A stretch of DNA of 64,000 nucleotides. It comes from Elusimicrobiota bacterium. GTDB lineage: Bacteria > Elusimicrobiota > Elusimicrobia > UBA1565 > UBA9628. Where the stretch lies: the NCBI GenBank assembly GCA_016194705.1, contig JACQAZ010000004.1, forward strand, positions 186,001 through 250,000, in the 5' to 3' direction. The notes below the pieces were generated by a model, which saw nothing but the letters and a program-made list of their open reading frames with translations, did no database searches and was not told the DNA's origin. The position numbers and the translations under genes were made by a program. This document shows positions 8,921 to 17,086 of this stretch, piece after piece; the stretch's first letter is position 1; each line of letters begins with the position of its first letter.

Positions 8921-10869
8921 GGAATCTTTTCTTCTTCGGCGCGTACGCGGCCGCGGCCTTGGCGTTCCTGCACCCCACGCTGCGGTATTTCGCGACGCGC
9001 ATGCCCTACGGCTGCACCGACGCGACGCTCTTCTACAACAACATCTGGTATTTCGGCTACGCCCTCGACCACCCGACGGCCAACATTTTTTGGACGGAGT
9101 TCCAGTATTGGCCCCACGGCGGGAACCTGCTGCTTCAGGACTACGCGATCCCGCTTGACCTGCTCGCCTACTGGCTCGCGCCAAGGATCGGCCTGCCGGC
9201 GGTCCTCAACCTCTTCACCGTAGGCATGATGGGCTTGAGCGGCCTCTTCGTTTATCTGCTTTTGACCGAGGCCGGTTATGCCGCCAGCGGGGCCTTCGTC
9301 TCGGGCGTTCTCTTCGAGCTTTGCCCAACCTTCGCGGCCGCGCTGATGGCGGGCACCGGGCGCGGGTTCGTGGCCTCCTTTCACGCGGTCGTGCCGATCT
9401 TCGCTTGGGCGTTTTTTCGGGCTCTCAACCGCCGGCGCCTGGCCGACGCGGTCGTCGCCGCGCTCGCGCTTTCCTTGGCTTGGTTCTTGAGCTTTTACTT
9501 CTTCCTGGGCTGCGTGCTCTTGGCGGCGTTCTCATTTCTCTGGCTCGAGAGGCCGCTTACGCTCGAACTGCGCGAGCGGCCGTCCTGGTCGGTGGCGCGC
9601 AGGGTCTGCGACGCGGCATTGGCGTTCGCGCTTGCCTGGGTCGCCCTCTCATTGTGGAGGGGCCAGACGGAATTCCACGGCCGCGGCTCGTCGCGCGAGA
9701 TAGTGGCTTACGTTCTGCCCTACCTTACGTTCTGGGGGCTGGCGGCGCTGAGGTTATGGCTTTCGCGGCGGATTCTCCCGCGCTGGCGAAGAGAGGCTTG
9801 GGGATGGGATTCGCTAAAGCCCTATGCCGCCACGCTCGGAGTTTGGTCGGCGCTCAATTGGCCGATGCTGGCCGCCGTCCTGTGGTTCATGGCCACGGGA
9901 GGCTCGGGAAAGCCGTCGAGCCCCGCTTGGCGCGGCGGCGGCAATCCGACGGACCTCGCCGTCATGCTGTTTCCAAGCGAGCGCAGCCTGTTTTGGGGGG
10001 AGCTGGCGGGCCGCTTCCGGCTCATGCGCGGCGAGCTGCTCACGGGCATGTTCGCGCTGATCCCGCTGATCGGCGCGGCGGTCCTCTGGCGGAGCCGCCC
10101 CCGAAACGAGAGGCTTTCGTTCTGGTACGCTGGACTGGCCTTCTTCTTCCTGCTCTCCTTGGGGCCCTGGCTCGAGGTGGCGCACGTCCACCTGTATCTG
10201 CCGCTGCCGTTCTGGTTCCTGCACATGCTGCCTATCTTCAACAACATGTCCAACGGTCAGACCTTCAACACCTTCGCGACCCTCTTCATCGCGCTGATCT
10301 TCGCCGAGGTCCAGAAGCGGCTTGCGGAAAGGTTCGGTCCTCGGCGCACGGCCTGGGTGCCGGCCGCAGCACTCCTGTGCGTCGTCGCCGAATGCGCGGT
10401 CAAGCCCGCGCGCATGGACGCCTTGGAGCCGCCGCCGCTTTTGGAGCGGTTGGGCGCTTTGCCCGAAGGGGCCTTCCTGCCCGTGCCGGTCGGCGCCAAT
10501 TTCCATATCGTCGTCAACCCGGGCCCCGTCGGCGGGGGCTTCGCCAATCTCGAGATGTACCAATACGCCCACCGCAAGCCGTATGTGGGCGGCTTCCTGG
10601 CGCGGCCCGCCAGGCGCGTCTACGAGCTCATGATGTCCGACGCCGTCTTCAAGGGCCTGATCGAAGCCCAGAACGGCGGCCCGCCGTCCAAAGTTCTCGA
10701 GAGCCGATTGCTCATGGCGCGCTATTTTCGCGGCTTCCACATCCGCTACGTCGTGGTCGAAGAGAGCATGCTCCCGCCCCGGCTTGCCGCCGCGATCAAG
10801 CGCTGGCCCCTGCGGCTTCTGGATTCGGACAAGACGCTGCGGCTCTTCGAGGTCGTCGACAGAAAGTGA
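8905..10869 (+). CDS. Large polytopic membrane protein (GT-C/YfhO-like)
   Basis: 654 residues. Many hydrophobic segments run from residue 8 to about 490, followed by a periplasmic-type C-terminal domain. The first outward loop contains YGCTDATLFYNN and NIFWTEFQYWPHGGNLL. The architecture is that of the GT-C/YfhO-like proteins found in surface-glycan loci; no sequence family is recognised with certainty. The ATG at 8905 overlaps the methyltransferase gene. It is followed by a 56-nt gap with the window's best plus-strand promoter, so it probably closes the first transcription unit. Confidence 0.68.
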   Translation: MRKVLRNLFFFGAYAAAALAFLHPTLRYFATRMPYGCTDATLFYNNIWYFGYALDHPTANIFWTEFQYWPHGGNLLLQDYAIPLDLLAYWLAPRIGLPAVLNLFTVGMMGLSGLFVYLLLTEAGYAASGAFVSGVLFELCPTFAAALMAGTGRGFVASFHAVVPIFAWAFFRALNRRRLADAVVAALALSLAWFLSFYFFLGCVLLAAFSFLWLERPLTLELRERPSWSVARRVCDAALAFALAWVALSLWRGQTEFHGRGSSREIVAYVLPYLTFWGLAALRLWLSRRILPRWRREAWGWDSLKPYAATLGVWSALNWPMLAAVLWFMATGGSGKPSSPAWRGGGNPTDLAVMLFPSERSLFWGELAGRFRLMRGELLTGMFALIPLIGAAVLWRSRPRNERLSFWYAGLAFFFLLSLGPWLEVAHVHLYLPLPFWFLHMLPIFNNMSNGQTFNTFATLFIALIFAEVQKRLAERFGPRRTAWVPAAALLCVVAECAVKPARMDALEPPPLLERLGALPEGAFLPVPVGANFHIVVNPGPVGGGFANLEMYQYAHRKPYVGGFLARPARRVYELMMSDAVFKGLIEAQNGGPPSKVLESRLLMARYFRGFHIRYVVVEESMLPPRLAAAIKRWPLRLLDSDKTLRLFEVVDRK

Positions 10870-10880
10870 CGCCGCGCGTA

Positions 10881-10908
10881 TTGACACGAATCGGCGGTCT
10901 GTTATACT
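10881..10908 (+). promoter_or_regulatory. Sigma-70-type promoter before the radical SAM gene
   Basis: TTGACA at 10881-10886, a 16-nt spacer, and TATACT at 10903-10908 preceded by TGT (extended -10). Start of transcription is expected near 10915, only about 10 nt before the ATG at 10926. Both hexamers are at or one base from consensus. Confidence 0.8.
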
Positions 10909-10925
10909 GGAGTTGAACCAACGAG

Positions 10926-11984
10926 ATGGAACTAAAGAGGATCAAGAAGGTCCTGGACGCCTTCGTCTTCAACCGGCACGTCACGCCCAAGAAGCTCTTC
11001 AACCTCGCCCTGATTTTCGTCCAGCACCAGTTCCTCAAGAACTCGAAAGTCGTCGGCTATCCCCTGCGGATGGTCATCGAGCCGACCAACGTCTGCAACT
11101 TGAGCTGTCCGCTCTGCCCCGCCGCGCGCGACCTGCACGACCACAAGCGCGGGATGATGAGCCTCGATGACTTCAAGAAGATCATCGACGAGGTCGGCGC
11201 GTATCTCTACGAGATCGACCTCTTCGACTTCGGCGAGTCGCTCTTGAACCCCAAGATCTACGACATGATCCGCTACGCCGCCGACCGCAACATCCGGACC
11301 AACTTGAGCTCGAACCTCAACGTCGTCGACGTCGACCGCCTCGTCGAGTCGGGCCTGAGCCGGCTGATCGCCTCCGTCGACGGCACCTCGCAGGAGACCT
11401 ACAAGCAGTACCGCGTGCACGGCGACTACGACAAGGTCATGGGCCACATCAAGGCCATCGCGGCCAAGAAAAAGGCCCTGGGCACGAGCGAGCCTGAGCT
11501 CGTCTGGCGCTTCATCGTCATGGAGCAGAACCGCCACCAGGTGCCCGAGATGTACCGTCTTGCCGAGGAGCTCGGCATGAAGGTCGACCTGCTGCCGATG
11601 CGGCTTAACACCTCCATCGACAAGGAGGTCGAGCAGGACAGCGCGGAACTCCGGTCGAAGTGGCTGCCGATGGTCGACATGCTGCGCCGGGACAACTATA
11701 AGGCAAAGAAGCCGCCGCGGGTGGGCCCAGACACCTGTCTGTTCCTTTGGAACCAGCTCACCATCACTTGGAGCGGGATCGTGACGCCGTGCTGCGCCAT
11801 CTTCGACGCGGAGGCCCACAATTTCGGGCATGTGCGCGAAGACGGCGGCGTGCTCGCGGTCTGGAACGGCGATGCCTATCAAAGGGCCCGCAAGATGGTC
11901 CGCCTCATGGACCCCGACCTCGAGAAGGACAAGAAATTCGACATGTGCGCGGGCTGCATCAAGCACGGCTTCGTGGACGTCTAG
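10926..11984 (+). CDS. Radical SAM protein with SPASM-like C-terminal cluster domain
   Basis: 352 residues. The radical SAM cluster motif CNLSCPLCP begins near residue 57 (CxxxCxxC), followed by DFGESLLNP, the usual SAM-binding strand. The C-terminal half has TITWSGIVTPCCAIF and a final CAGC near residue 344, together with Cys at DTCLFLW. This is the SPASM/Twitch pattern that binds extra Fe-S clusters. Such enzymes occur in polysaccharide loci and act on sugars, lipids or peptides; the substrate here is unknown. It has its own strong promoter and starts the second half of the locus. Confidence 0.82.
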   Translation: MELKRIKKVLDAFVFNRHVTPKKLFNLALIFVQHQFLKNSKVVGYPLRMVIEPTNVCNLSCPLCPAARDLHDHKRGMMSLDDFKKIIDEVGAYLYEIDLFDFGESLLNPKIYDMIRYAADRNIRTNLSSNLNVVDVDRLVESGLSRLIASVDGTSQETYKQYRVHGDYDKVMGHIKAIAAKKKALGTSEPELVWRFIVMEQNRHQVPEMYRLAEELGMKVDLLPMRLNTSIDKEVEQDSAELRSKWLPMVDMLRRDNYKAKKPPRVGPDTCLFLWNQLTITWSGIVTPCCAIFDAEAHNFGHVREDGGVLAVWNGDAYQRARKMVRLMDPDLEKDKKFDMCAGCIKHGFVDV

Positions 11985-12045
11985 GGAACGATCCTGCCCG
12001 GCCGGGGTCTTATGGCCTTAGGCCCTGGGCACAATCAGAGTATTG

Positions 12046-12051
12046 TACAAT
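12046..12051 (+). promoter_or_regulatory. -10 element before the O-antigen ligase gene
   Basis: TACAAT at 12046-12051 ends 12 nt before ATG 12064, so the leader would be about 5-6 nt. No good -35 is visible. The alternative TTG start at 12043 would lie inside this box. Confidence 0.5.
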
Positions 12052-12063
12052 CCCACAGTCTCA

Positions 12064-14658
12064 ATGGCTGACAAGAACGCGAAAAGCGGCCGCGCCGGGG
12101 CGCAGGTTGACTCCCGCGCGGAAGATTTCGTCCACCAGGTCATCGTCTGGTGGCTGCCGATCCTCTATTTTCTGATTTCATCGCTATTCTACCTTCGGAC
12201 CTACGATTCGGCCCAGGTCAAGATCACGGTCATGCAAATGGGGGGCCTGGCCCTCCTGACGTTGTGGGTTTGCCGCCTGCTCCAGGCGGGGATCAAAGCC
12301 TTTACCAAGGACGACCTGGTCTGCCTCTCGCCCTTCCTGGCCTTCCTGCTCGTGGGCATCCTGTCCTACATCCACGCCCCCTACCACATGGCCAGCACGG
12401 ATTTCTTCCTGCGCCACTGCTTCTTCATGACGGCGGCGCTCATCGTGATCTACGAGTTCAACTTGGAGGCGACTGACCGTCTCACGCGCATTTTGATCCT
12501 GACGGGCTGGGTCGCCATCGGCTACGGCTTCATCCAGTACCTGGACATGAAGCTCTTCCCGCCGGGCGTGGGCAACGGGATCGACCCTTTCATTTGGCGC
12601 GGCGCCTTCGGCGAGCGCATCTTTTCCACGTACGGCAATCCCAACTTTTACGCCGATTTCCTCGTCATCATCTTTCCGATCCTGCTGACTCAGTTCCTGA
12701 AGACCAGGCGCTGGTCGTTCGTCGTGCTCATGGGGATGCTGCTCGTCGATCTCTACGCGACGGGCACCAAAGGCGCGTGGCTGGGCTTCGCGCTGGTCGT
12801 CTTCCTGTTCGGGGCGATCTCGATGATCTTCTTCACCGAGGAGACCCGGGCCTACCGCAAGCCGATCTTGACGGTGGTCGCGGTCGGCGTGCTGGGCTTC
12901 GTCGGCCTGGTCGCCAAGGACCTCGAGACGCGCGTGGTGTCGATCAACTTCAGGCTGTTTACCTGGGAGGCGACCTGGGAGATGATCATGACCCAGCCCT
13001 GGACCGGGACCGGGATCGGGTCGTTTCCGCCGATCTACCCCGCCTTCCGACGGCCGCCGATCTTCCACATCGAGGGCAAGCACAACACCGAGACCGACCA
13101 CGCCGAGGACGAGTACTTGGAGGAGCTCTTCGACAACGGCATCCTCGGCTTCGGGGTCTTTCTCTGGCTGATCTTCAGCACCCTCGTTGTGGGCTTTAGG
13201 TCGCTTGGCCAGCTGACCACGCTGCTGCGCACCCGGGACGGCCGCGCCCCGCCGCGCGCCTACGACCTCATCGGGTATCTCGTCGCCTTCATGGGCATGC
13301 TCGGGCACAATTTCTTCGACGTGAGCCTGCGCTTTGTCTCCTCAGGCGTCTACCTCGGCCTCTTGTCGGGCATGATCGTCAACCTCGCCCGCGGCAAGGG
13401 ACTCTACGAGCTGCACGGCATGCGCGAGAGCAAGACGGCCGTTCTGCCGCAGGGTCTGGCGCCTTCCGCCGTGCCCGCGACGGAGGCCGGACCCGGTATG
13501 TTGACCGTGCTGTCCGAGTTCCTGATCTGGCCCGCGCGCCTGGCCGCCTGGGGCTTTCTTGTCTACACCTGCGGCAAGATCCTGATGGAGTTCAACTTCC
13601 TTCAGGGGCCCGTCGAGCGCCTCAACATCGCGGGCGAGGTCCTGCAATGGTGGCTCTCCTGGGGCACCTTGGTCTCCTGCGTCGTCGGTCTGGGAGCGGC
13701 CTTCACCTGGCTCATCTACCTCTCCGACAACCCCGCGCTGGCCCTGGCCGTGCTGCTCGCGCTCAAGCCGCTGTACTGGTTCTGGGGCTACTTCAAGGCC
13801 GACATCCACCACAACATCGCGATCTTCTTCTCGAAGGACCGCAAGTGGGACACGGCGCTGGACCACTACATGACGGTCCACAAGCTCAACCCGGACTTCG
13901 TCATGTCGTCGTACTTCATGGGCAACGTCTTCAACGACCGCTTCAACATGGACAAGATCAGCAACCCCGCCTGGGGCGACGCGGCGGGCCAGATCCGCGA
14001 CGACTACGAGCGGGCCCTGGACTCCTACAACGAGGTCAGGCGCCTGGCGCCGAACTACGTGCAGATGCACCACCAGGTCGGCACCTTGCACCTCAAGCGC
14101 GCGATGTGGTCTCTCAACCACGGCCATCCCGAGGAGGCCCAGTTCTACCTCGACCGGGCGATGAACCGCTACCGCCTCTACCAGCAGATCGATCCCGTCT
14201 TCCCGCCGAACTACTACCAGATGGGCCAGGTCTACATGATGGAGCGAAAATTCGACGAGATGGCCAAGGTCGAGCGCGACAACGTCATGGCGCCGAAGTG
14301 CCAGGTCGATCCCTCGTTGGCCAAGAAGAAGCTCTTGATGCGTACGATCCTCTCCTATCACTCCTACGTCAACGAGGCCGGCCTGCCCTATCCGGTCCAC
14401 CGCCACGAGACCGCCGAGGCCTACACGAACCTCGGCAACGCTTATCTCTTGGGCCAGCATCTCGACGAGGCGCAGCGCGCCTACGAGAAGGCCCTGGGGC
14501 TCGAGCCCAATTTCGACCAGGCCAAGAAGAACATGGTCGTGCTCGAGGCTACGCGCAAGAGCAAGGGCCATGTGCAGCTGCCGATGCCGCCGCTGCCGCC
14601 GCCCCCCGCCGTGCCGCTGCCGATCCCGGTCAATGAGTTTCATCCCGTCAAGCCGTAG
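12064..14658 (+). CDS. O-antigen ligase/polymerase-like membrane protein with C-terminal TPR repeats
   Basis: 864 residues from ATG 12064. About ten hydrophobic segments fill residues 25-440. The Wzy_C/WaaL signature is clear: STYGNPNFYADFL near residue 198, TGTKGAWLGF near residue 237, TGTGIGSF near residue 318 and DHAEDEYLEELFDNGILGFG near residue 344. A second membrane part lies at 480-580. At least three TPR units then follow (residues about 600-830, e.g. AYTNLGNAYLLGQHLDEAQ), with a proline-rich tail. Known relatives transfer or polymerise O-antigen on the periplasmic side; the TPR part probably docks a partner. It overlaps the next gene by 26 nt. Confidence 0.83.
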   Translation: MADKNAKSGRAGAQVDSRAEDFVHQVIVWWLPILYFLISSLFYLRTYDSAQVKITVMQMGGLALLTLWVCRLLQAGIKAFTKDDLVCLSPFLAFLLVGILSYIHAPYHMASTDFFLRHCFFMTAALIVIYEFNLEATDRLTRILILTGWVAIGYGFIQYLDMKLFPPGVGNGIDPFIWRGAFGERIFSTYGNPNFYADFLVIIFPILLTQFLKTRRWSFVVLMGMLLVDLYATGTKGAWLGFALVVFLFGAISMIFFTEETRAYRKPILTVVAVGVLGFVGLVAKDLETRVVSINFRLFTWEATWEMIMTQPWTGTGIGSFPPIYPAFRRPPIFHIEGKHNTETDHAEDEYLEELFDNGILGFGVFLWLIFSTLVVGFRSLGQLTTLLRTRDGRAPPRAYDLIGYLVAFMGMLGHNFFDVSLRFVSSGVYLGLLSGMIVNLARGKGLYELHGMRESKTAVLPQGLAPSAVPATEAGPGMLTVLSEFLIWPARLAAWGFLVYTCGKILMEFNFLQGPVERLNIAGEVLQWWLSWGTLVSCVVGLGAAFTWLIYLSDNPALALAVLLALKPLYWFWGYFKADIHHNIAIFFSKDRKWDTALDHYMTVHKLNPDFVMSSYFMGNVFNDRFNMDKISNPAWGDAAGQIRDDYERALDSYNEVRRLAPNYVQMHHQVGTLHLKRAMWSLNHGHPEEAQFYLDRAMNRYRLYQQIDPVFPPNYYQMGQVYMMERKFDEMAKVERDNVMAPKCQVDPSLAKKKLLMRTILSYHSYVNEAGLPYPVHRHETAEAYTNLGNAYLLGQHLDEAQRAYEKALGLEPNFDQAKKNMVVLEATRKSKGHVQLPMPPLPPPPAVPLPIPVNEFHPVKP

Positions 14659-15856
14659 GCCGAGGCTGCTGCGCGCGGTCCTGGCGGCCGCCTTCATTCT
14701 GCCGGCGCTCTACGGCATCCGGCATCCATCGCCGCCCAATCCCGACGAGTACGAGATGGTCGCCGACTGCTTCGCCAAGACGGGGAGCTATTGCGAGTAC
14801 GGAAAATTGACCGGCGTGCGCGAGCCGGCCTACCCGATGACGTTGGGGCTGTTCTACAAGATCCTCGGGCACGACAATCTGGCCGCCTTCCTTCTCAACG
14901 GCTTGCTCGCGGCCGGCGCGGCCCTCGGGCTCTTTGTCGGCGGCAAGCGCCTTTTCGACGAGGAGACCGGGCTTCTGGCCGCTTCGATCTCGGCGTTCTA
15001 TCCGCCGTTCATCTTCTACGCCTCGCAGCCGCGCCGCGAGATCGGGCTGGTCTTTCTCAGCGTGATGTCGGTGCTCTCCCTGATCAGCGCCCGGGAAGGC
15101 GGACTCAAGCGCTGCGCCGCGGCGGGAGTCGTCAACGCATTGACGGCGCTCGCTTGCACGACTTATCTGCCCTTCGGACTCGCAACGGCGCCGCTCCTGC
15201 TTCTCTGGCTCGGGCGCAAGGATCTTTTGCTCGCCGTCAAGTCGGCCGCCGTCTACGCCTTGTTCTTCGTCCTGCTCTACTCGCTCTGGCCGCTGCGCAA
15301 TTACCGCGCCTTCCACACTTTCGTTCTGGGCACCACCGCCGGGGCGGGTGCCGTATTCTACGTCAACCAGATCGTGCCCTCCGAGGTCGGCGGATTGGCG
15401 CGCGAAGGGGAGATCATCAGGGCCGACCCGGTCATCATCGAGGGAGCGGGCATCCACGACGGCATCGCGCTCGAGAAATTCTATTGGAAGTCGGGCGTCG
15501 AACGGGTCAAGGCCGATCCCATGCGCTACCTGCGCCTGGTCGCCAAGCGCTTCTTCGTCGAGGCGTGGCGCGTGACGCCGCGTGAGCGCAACTACGGACT
15601 TTCCTATCGCCTGCTCTGGTGGGCCGGCCTGCTGACCGACGGCTGGATCGTCCCGCTGGGCCTCATCGGCCTGCTCTTGTGGCGCTTCAACCCGCCCGAG
15701 GGAGTTTTCGTGCCGGGCTTCGTCGCCTCGGTCAACCTCGCCTATTCGCTGATCTTCTTCATCCTGCGCTACCGCGTGCCGGTCATGCCGTGGCTGATCC
15801 TCCTGGCGTCCCTGACGATTGTCAGAGCCGCCAAATTTGGTAAGTTAGGTCTGTGA
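14633..15856 (+). CDS. GT-C (GT39/PMT-like) membrane glycosyltransferase
   Basis: 407 residues from ATG 14633, inside the end of the previous gene; this start gives a basic N-terminus then a membrane helix (LLRAVLAAAFILPALYGI). The first outward loop has PNPDEYEMVADC, the acidic pair typical of polyprenyl-phosphate-sugar-dependent GT-C enzymes. About eight further helices follow, with a large loop around residues 230-320. It ends in a GTGA overlap with the nucleotidyltransferase gene. Donor and acceptor are unknown. Confidence 0.72.
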   Translation: MSFIPSSRRPRLLRAVLAAAFILPALYGIRHPSPPNPDEYEMVADCFAKTGSYCEYGKLTGVREPAYPMTLGLFYKILGHDNLAAFLLNGLLAAGAALGLFVGGKRLFDEETGLLAASISAFYPPFIFYASQPRREIGLVFLSVMSVLSLISAREGGLKRCAAAGVVNALTALACTTYLPFGLATAPLLLLWLGRKDLLLAVKSAAVYALFFVLLYSLWPLRNYRAFHTFVLGTTAGAGAVFYVNQIVPSEVGGLAREGEIIRADPVIIEGAGIHDGIALEKFYWKSGVERVKADPMRYLRLVAKRFFVEAWRVTPRERNYGLSYRLLWWAGLLTDGWIVPLGLIGLLLWRFNPPEGVFVPGFVASVNLAYSLIFFILRYRVPVMPWLILLASLTIVRAAKFGKLGL

Positions 15857-16626
15857 AAGCGGCTATCTTGGCCGGCGGCCTGGGCACGCGTCTCTCCGAG
15901 GTCACCGAGCGCATACCAAAGCCGATGGTCGACGTCGGCGGCAAGCCGATCCTCTGGCACATCATGAAGGGCTACGCCGCGCACGGGATCAAGGAATTCG
16001 TGCTCGCGCTCGGCCACAAGGGCGACTTGATCAAGGATTACTTCCTCAACTACCGCTACCACCAGAGCAGCATGGTCGTCAGCCTCAAGTCCGGCAAGGT
16101 GACCGTGCACAACAGCCACTGCGAGGACTGGACCGTGCATCTGCTCGACACGGGAGAAGACGCCATGACCGGCGGCCGGGTCAAGAAGGTCATGGCATAC
16201 GCGGGCAAGGAGCCCATCCTCCTGACTTACGGCGACGGCGTCTCGAACGTCGACATCTCGGGCCTGCTCAAGTTCCACAAGGCGCACGCCAAGGCGGCGA
16301 CCGTGACGGCCGTGCGGCCCCCGGCGCGGTTCGGCGGCCTGCAGTTCTCCGGGGACCTCGTCGCCAAGTTCACCGAGAAGCCGCAGATCGGCGAGGGCTG
16401 GGTCAACGGGGGCTTCTTCGTGCTCGAGCCCAAGGTCGCGGCCTACATCGACGGCGACCGCACCTTCTTCGAGCGCGAGCCGCTCGAGCGCCTGGCCAAG
16501 CAGGGGCAGCTCGCCGCCTACAAGCACGAGGGCTTCTGGCAGTGCATGGACACCTTGCGCGACCTGCGCCTGCTCGAGGGTCTCTGGGATTCGGGCAAAG
16601 CCCCCTGGAAGACCTGGAAGGACTAG
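15853..16626 (+). CDS. rfbF: Glucose-1-phosphate cytidylyltransferase
   Basis: 257 residues from GTG 15853. It has the RfbF hallmarks: ILAGGLGTRLSEVTERIPKPM at the N-terminus, GGKPILWHIMKGYAAHG, and the long insert HNSHCEDWTVHLLDTGEDAMTGGR (about residues 91-114), followed by LTYGDGVSNVD. WVNGGFFVLEP and EGFWQCMDTLRD complete the family pattern at normal length. The enzyme makes CDP-glucose, the entry to CDP-6-deoxy and 3,6-dideoxyhexoses. The RfbH domain two genes downstream fits; the 4,6-dehydratase RfbG normally between them is absent here. Confidence 0.93.
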   Translation: MKAAILAGGLGTRLSEVTERIPKPMVDVGGKPILWHIMKGYAAHGIKEFVLALGHKGDLIKDYFLNYRYHQSSMVVSLKSGKVTVHNSHCEDWTVHLLDTGEDAMTGGRVKKVMAYAGKEPILLTYGDGVSNVDISGLLKFHKAHAKAATVTAVRPPARFGGLQFSGDLVAKFTEKPQIGEGWVNGGFFVLEPKVAAYIDGDRTFFEREPLERLAKQGQLAAYKHEGFWQCMDTLRDLRLLEGLWDSGKAPWKTWKD

Positions 16627-16630
16627 CCGG

Positions 16631-17086
16631 ATGATCGCCGGCGTCAGCGTCCGACCGCTCAAGCGCCTGCGCGACGCGCGCGGCGAGGTCCGCCACATGC
16701 TCAAGCGGGCAGACCCCGAGTTCTCGAGATTCGGCGAGGTCTATTTCTCGTCGGTCAACCCCGGCTTCGTCAAGGGCTGGCACATCCACAAGAAGATGAC
16801 TTTGAACTACGCCGCCGTCAGCGGTCGCGCGAAGCTCGTGCTCTACGACGAGCGCCGCGACTCGAAGACCTTCGGCAAGGTCCAAGAGATCGAGCTGAGC
16901 CTCAGAAAATATTGCCTCGTGACCATACCGCCCGGTGTTTGGAACGGCTTCAAATGCCTGGGCAGCCAGCCCGCGCTGATCGCCAACTGCGCCAGCCACC
17001 CGCACGAGACCGGCGAGATCGCGCGCTTGAACCCGTTCGCCAACCACATCCCCTACAATTGGGGCATCGCCAAGGGAGGCGGGTGA
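16631..17086 (+). CDS. RmlC-like cupin, probable nucleotide-sugar 3,5- or 5-epimerase
   Basis: 151 residues, shorter than full RmlC (about 180). The jelly-roll core contains FVKGWHIHKKMTLNYAAVSG, with the histidine equivalent to the catalytic base, and a YCLVTIPPGVWNGF strand. The position between RfbF and a reductase-RfbH fusion parallels AscE, the epimerase of the CDP-ascarylose pathway. Sequence does not prove which carbon is epimerised or that the substrate carries CDP. It overlaps the next gene as GTGA. Confidence 0.76.
   Translation: MIAGVSVRPLKRLRDARGEVRHMLKRADPEFSRFGEVYFSSVNPGFVKGWHIHKKMTLNYAAVSGRAKLVLYDERRDSKTFGKVQEIELSLRKYCLVTIPPGVWNGFKCLGSQPALIANCASHPHETGEIARLNPFANHIPYNWGIAKGGG

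Noticed and set aside
12043-12063. TTG start seven codons upstream of the O-antigen ligase ATG
   Set aside because: It lies within the probable -10 box TACAAT; the ATG at 12064 fits the short-leader pattern.
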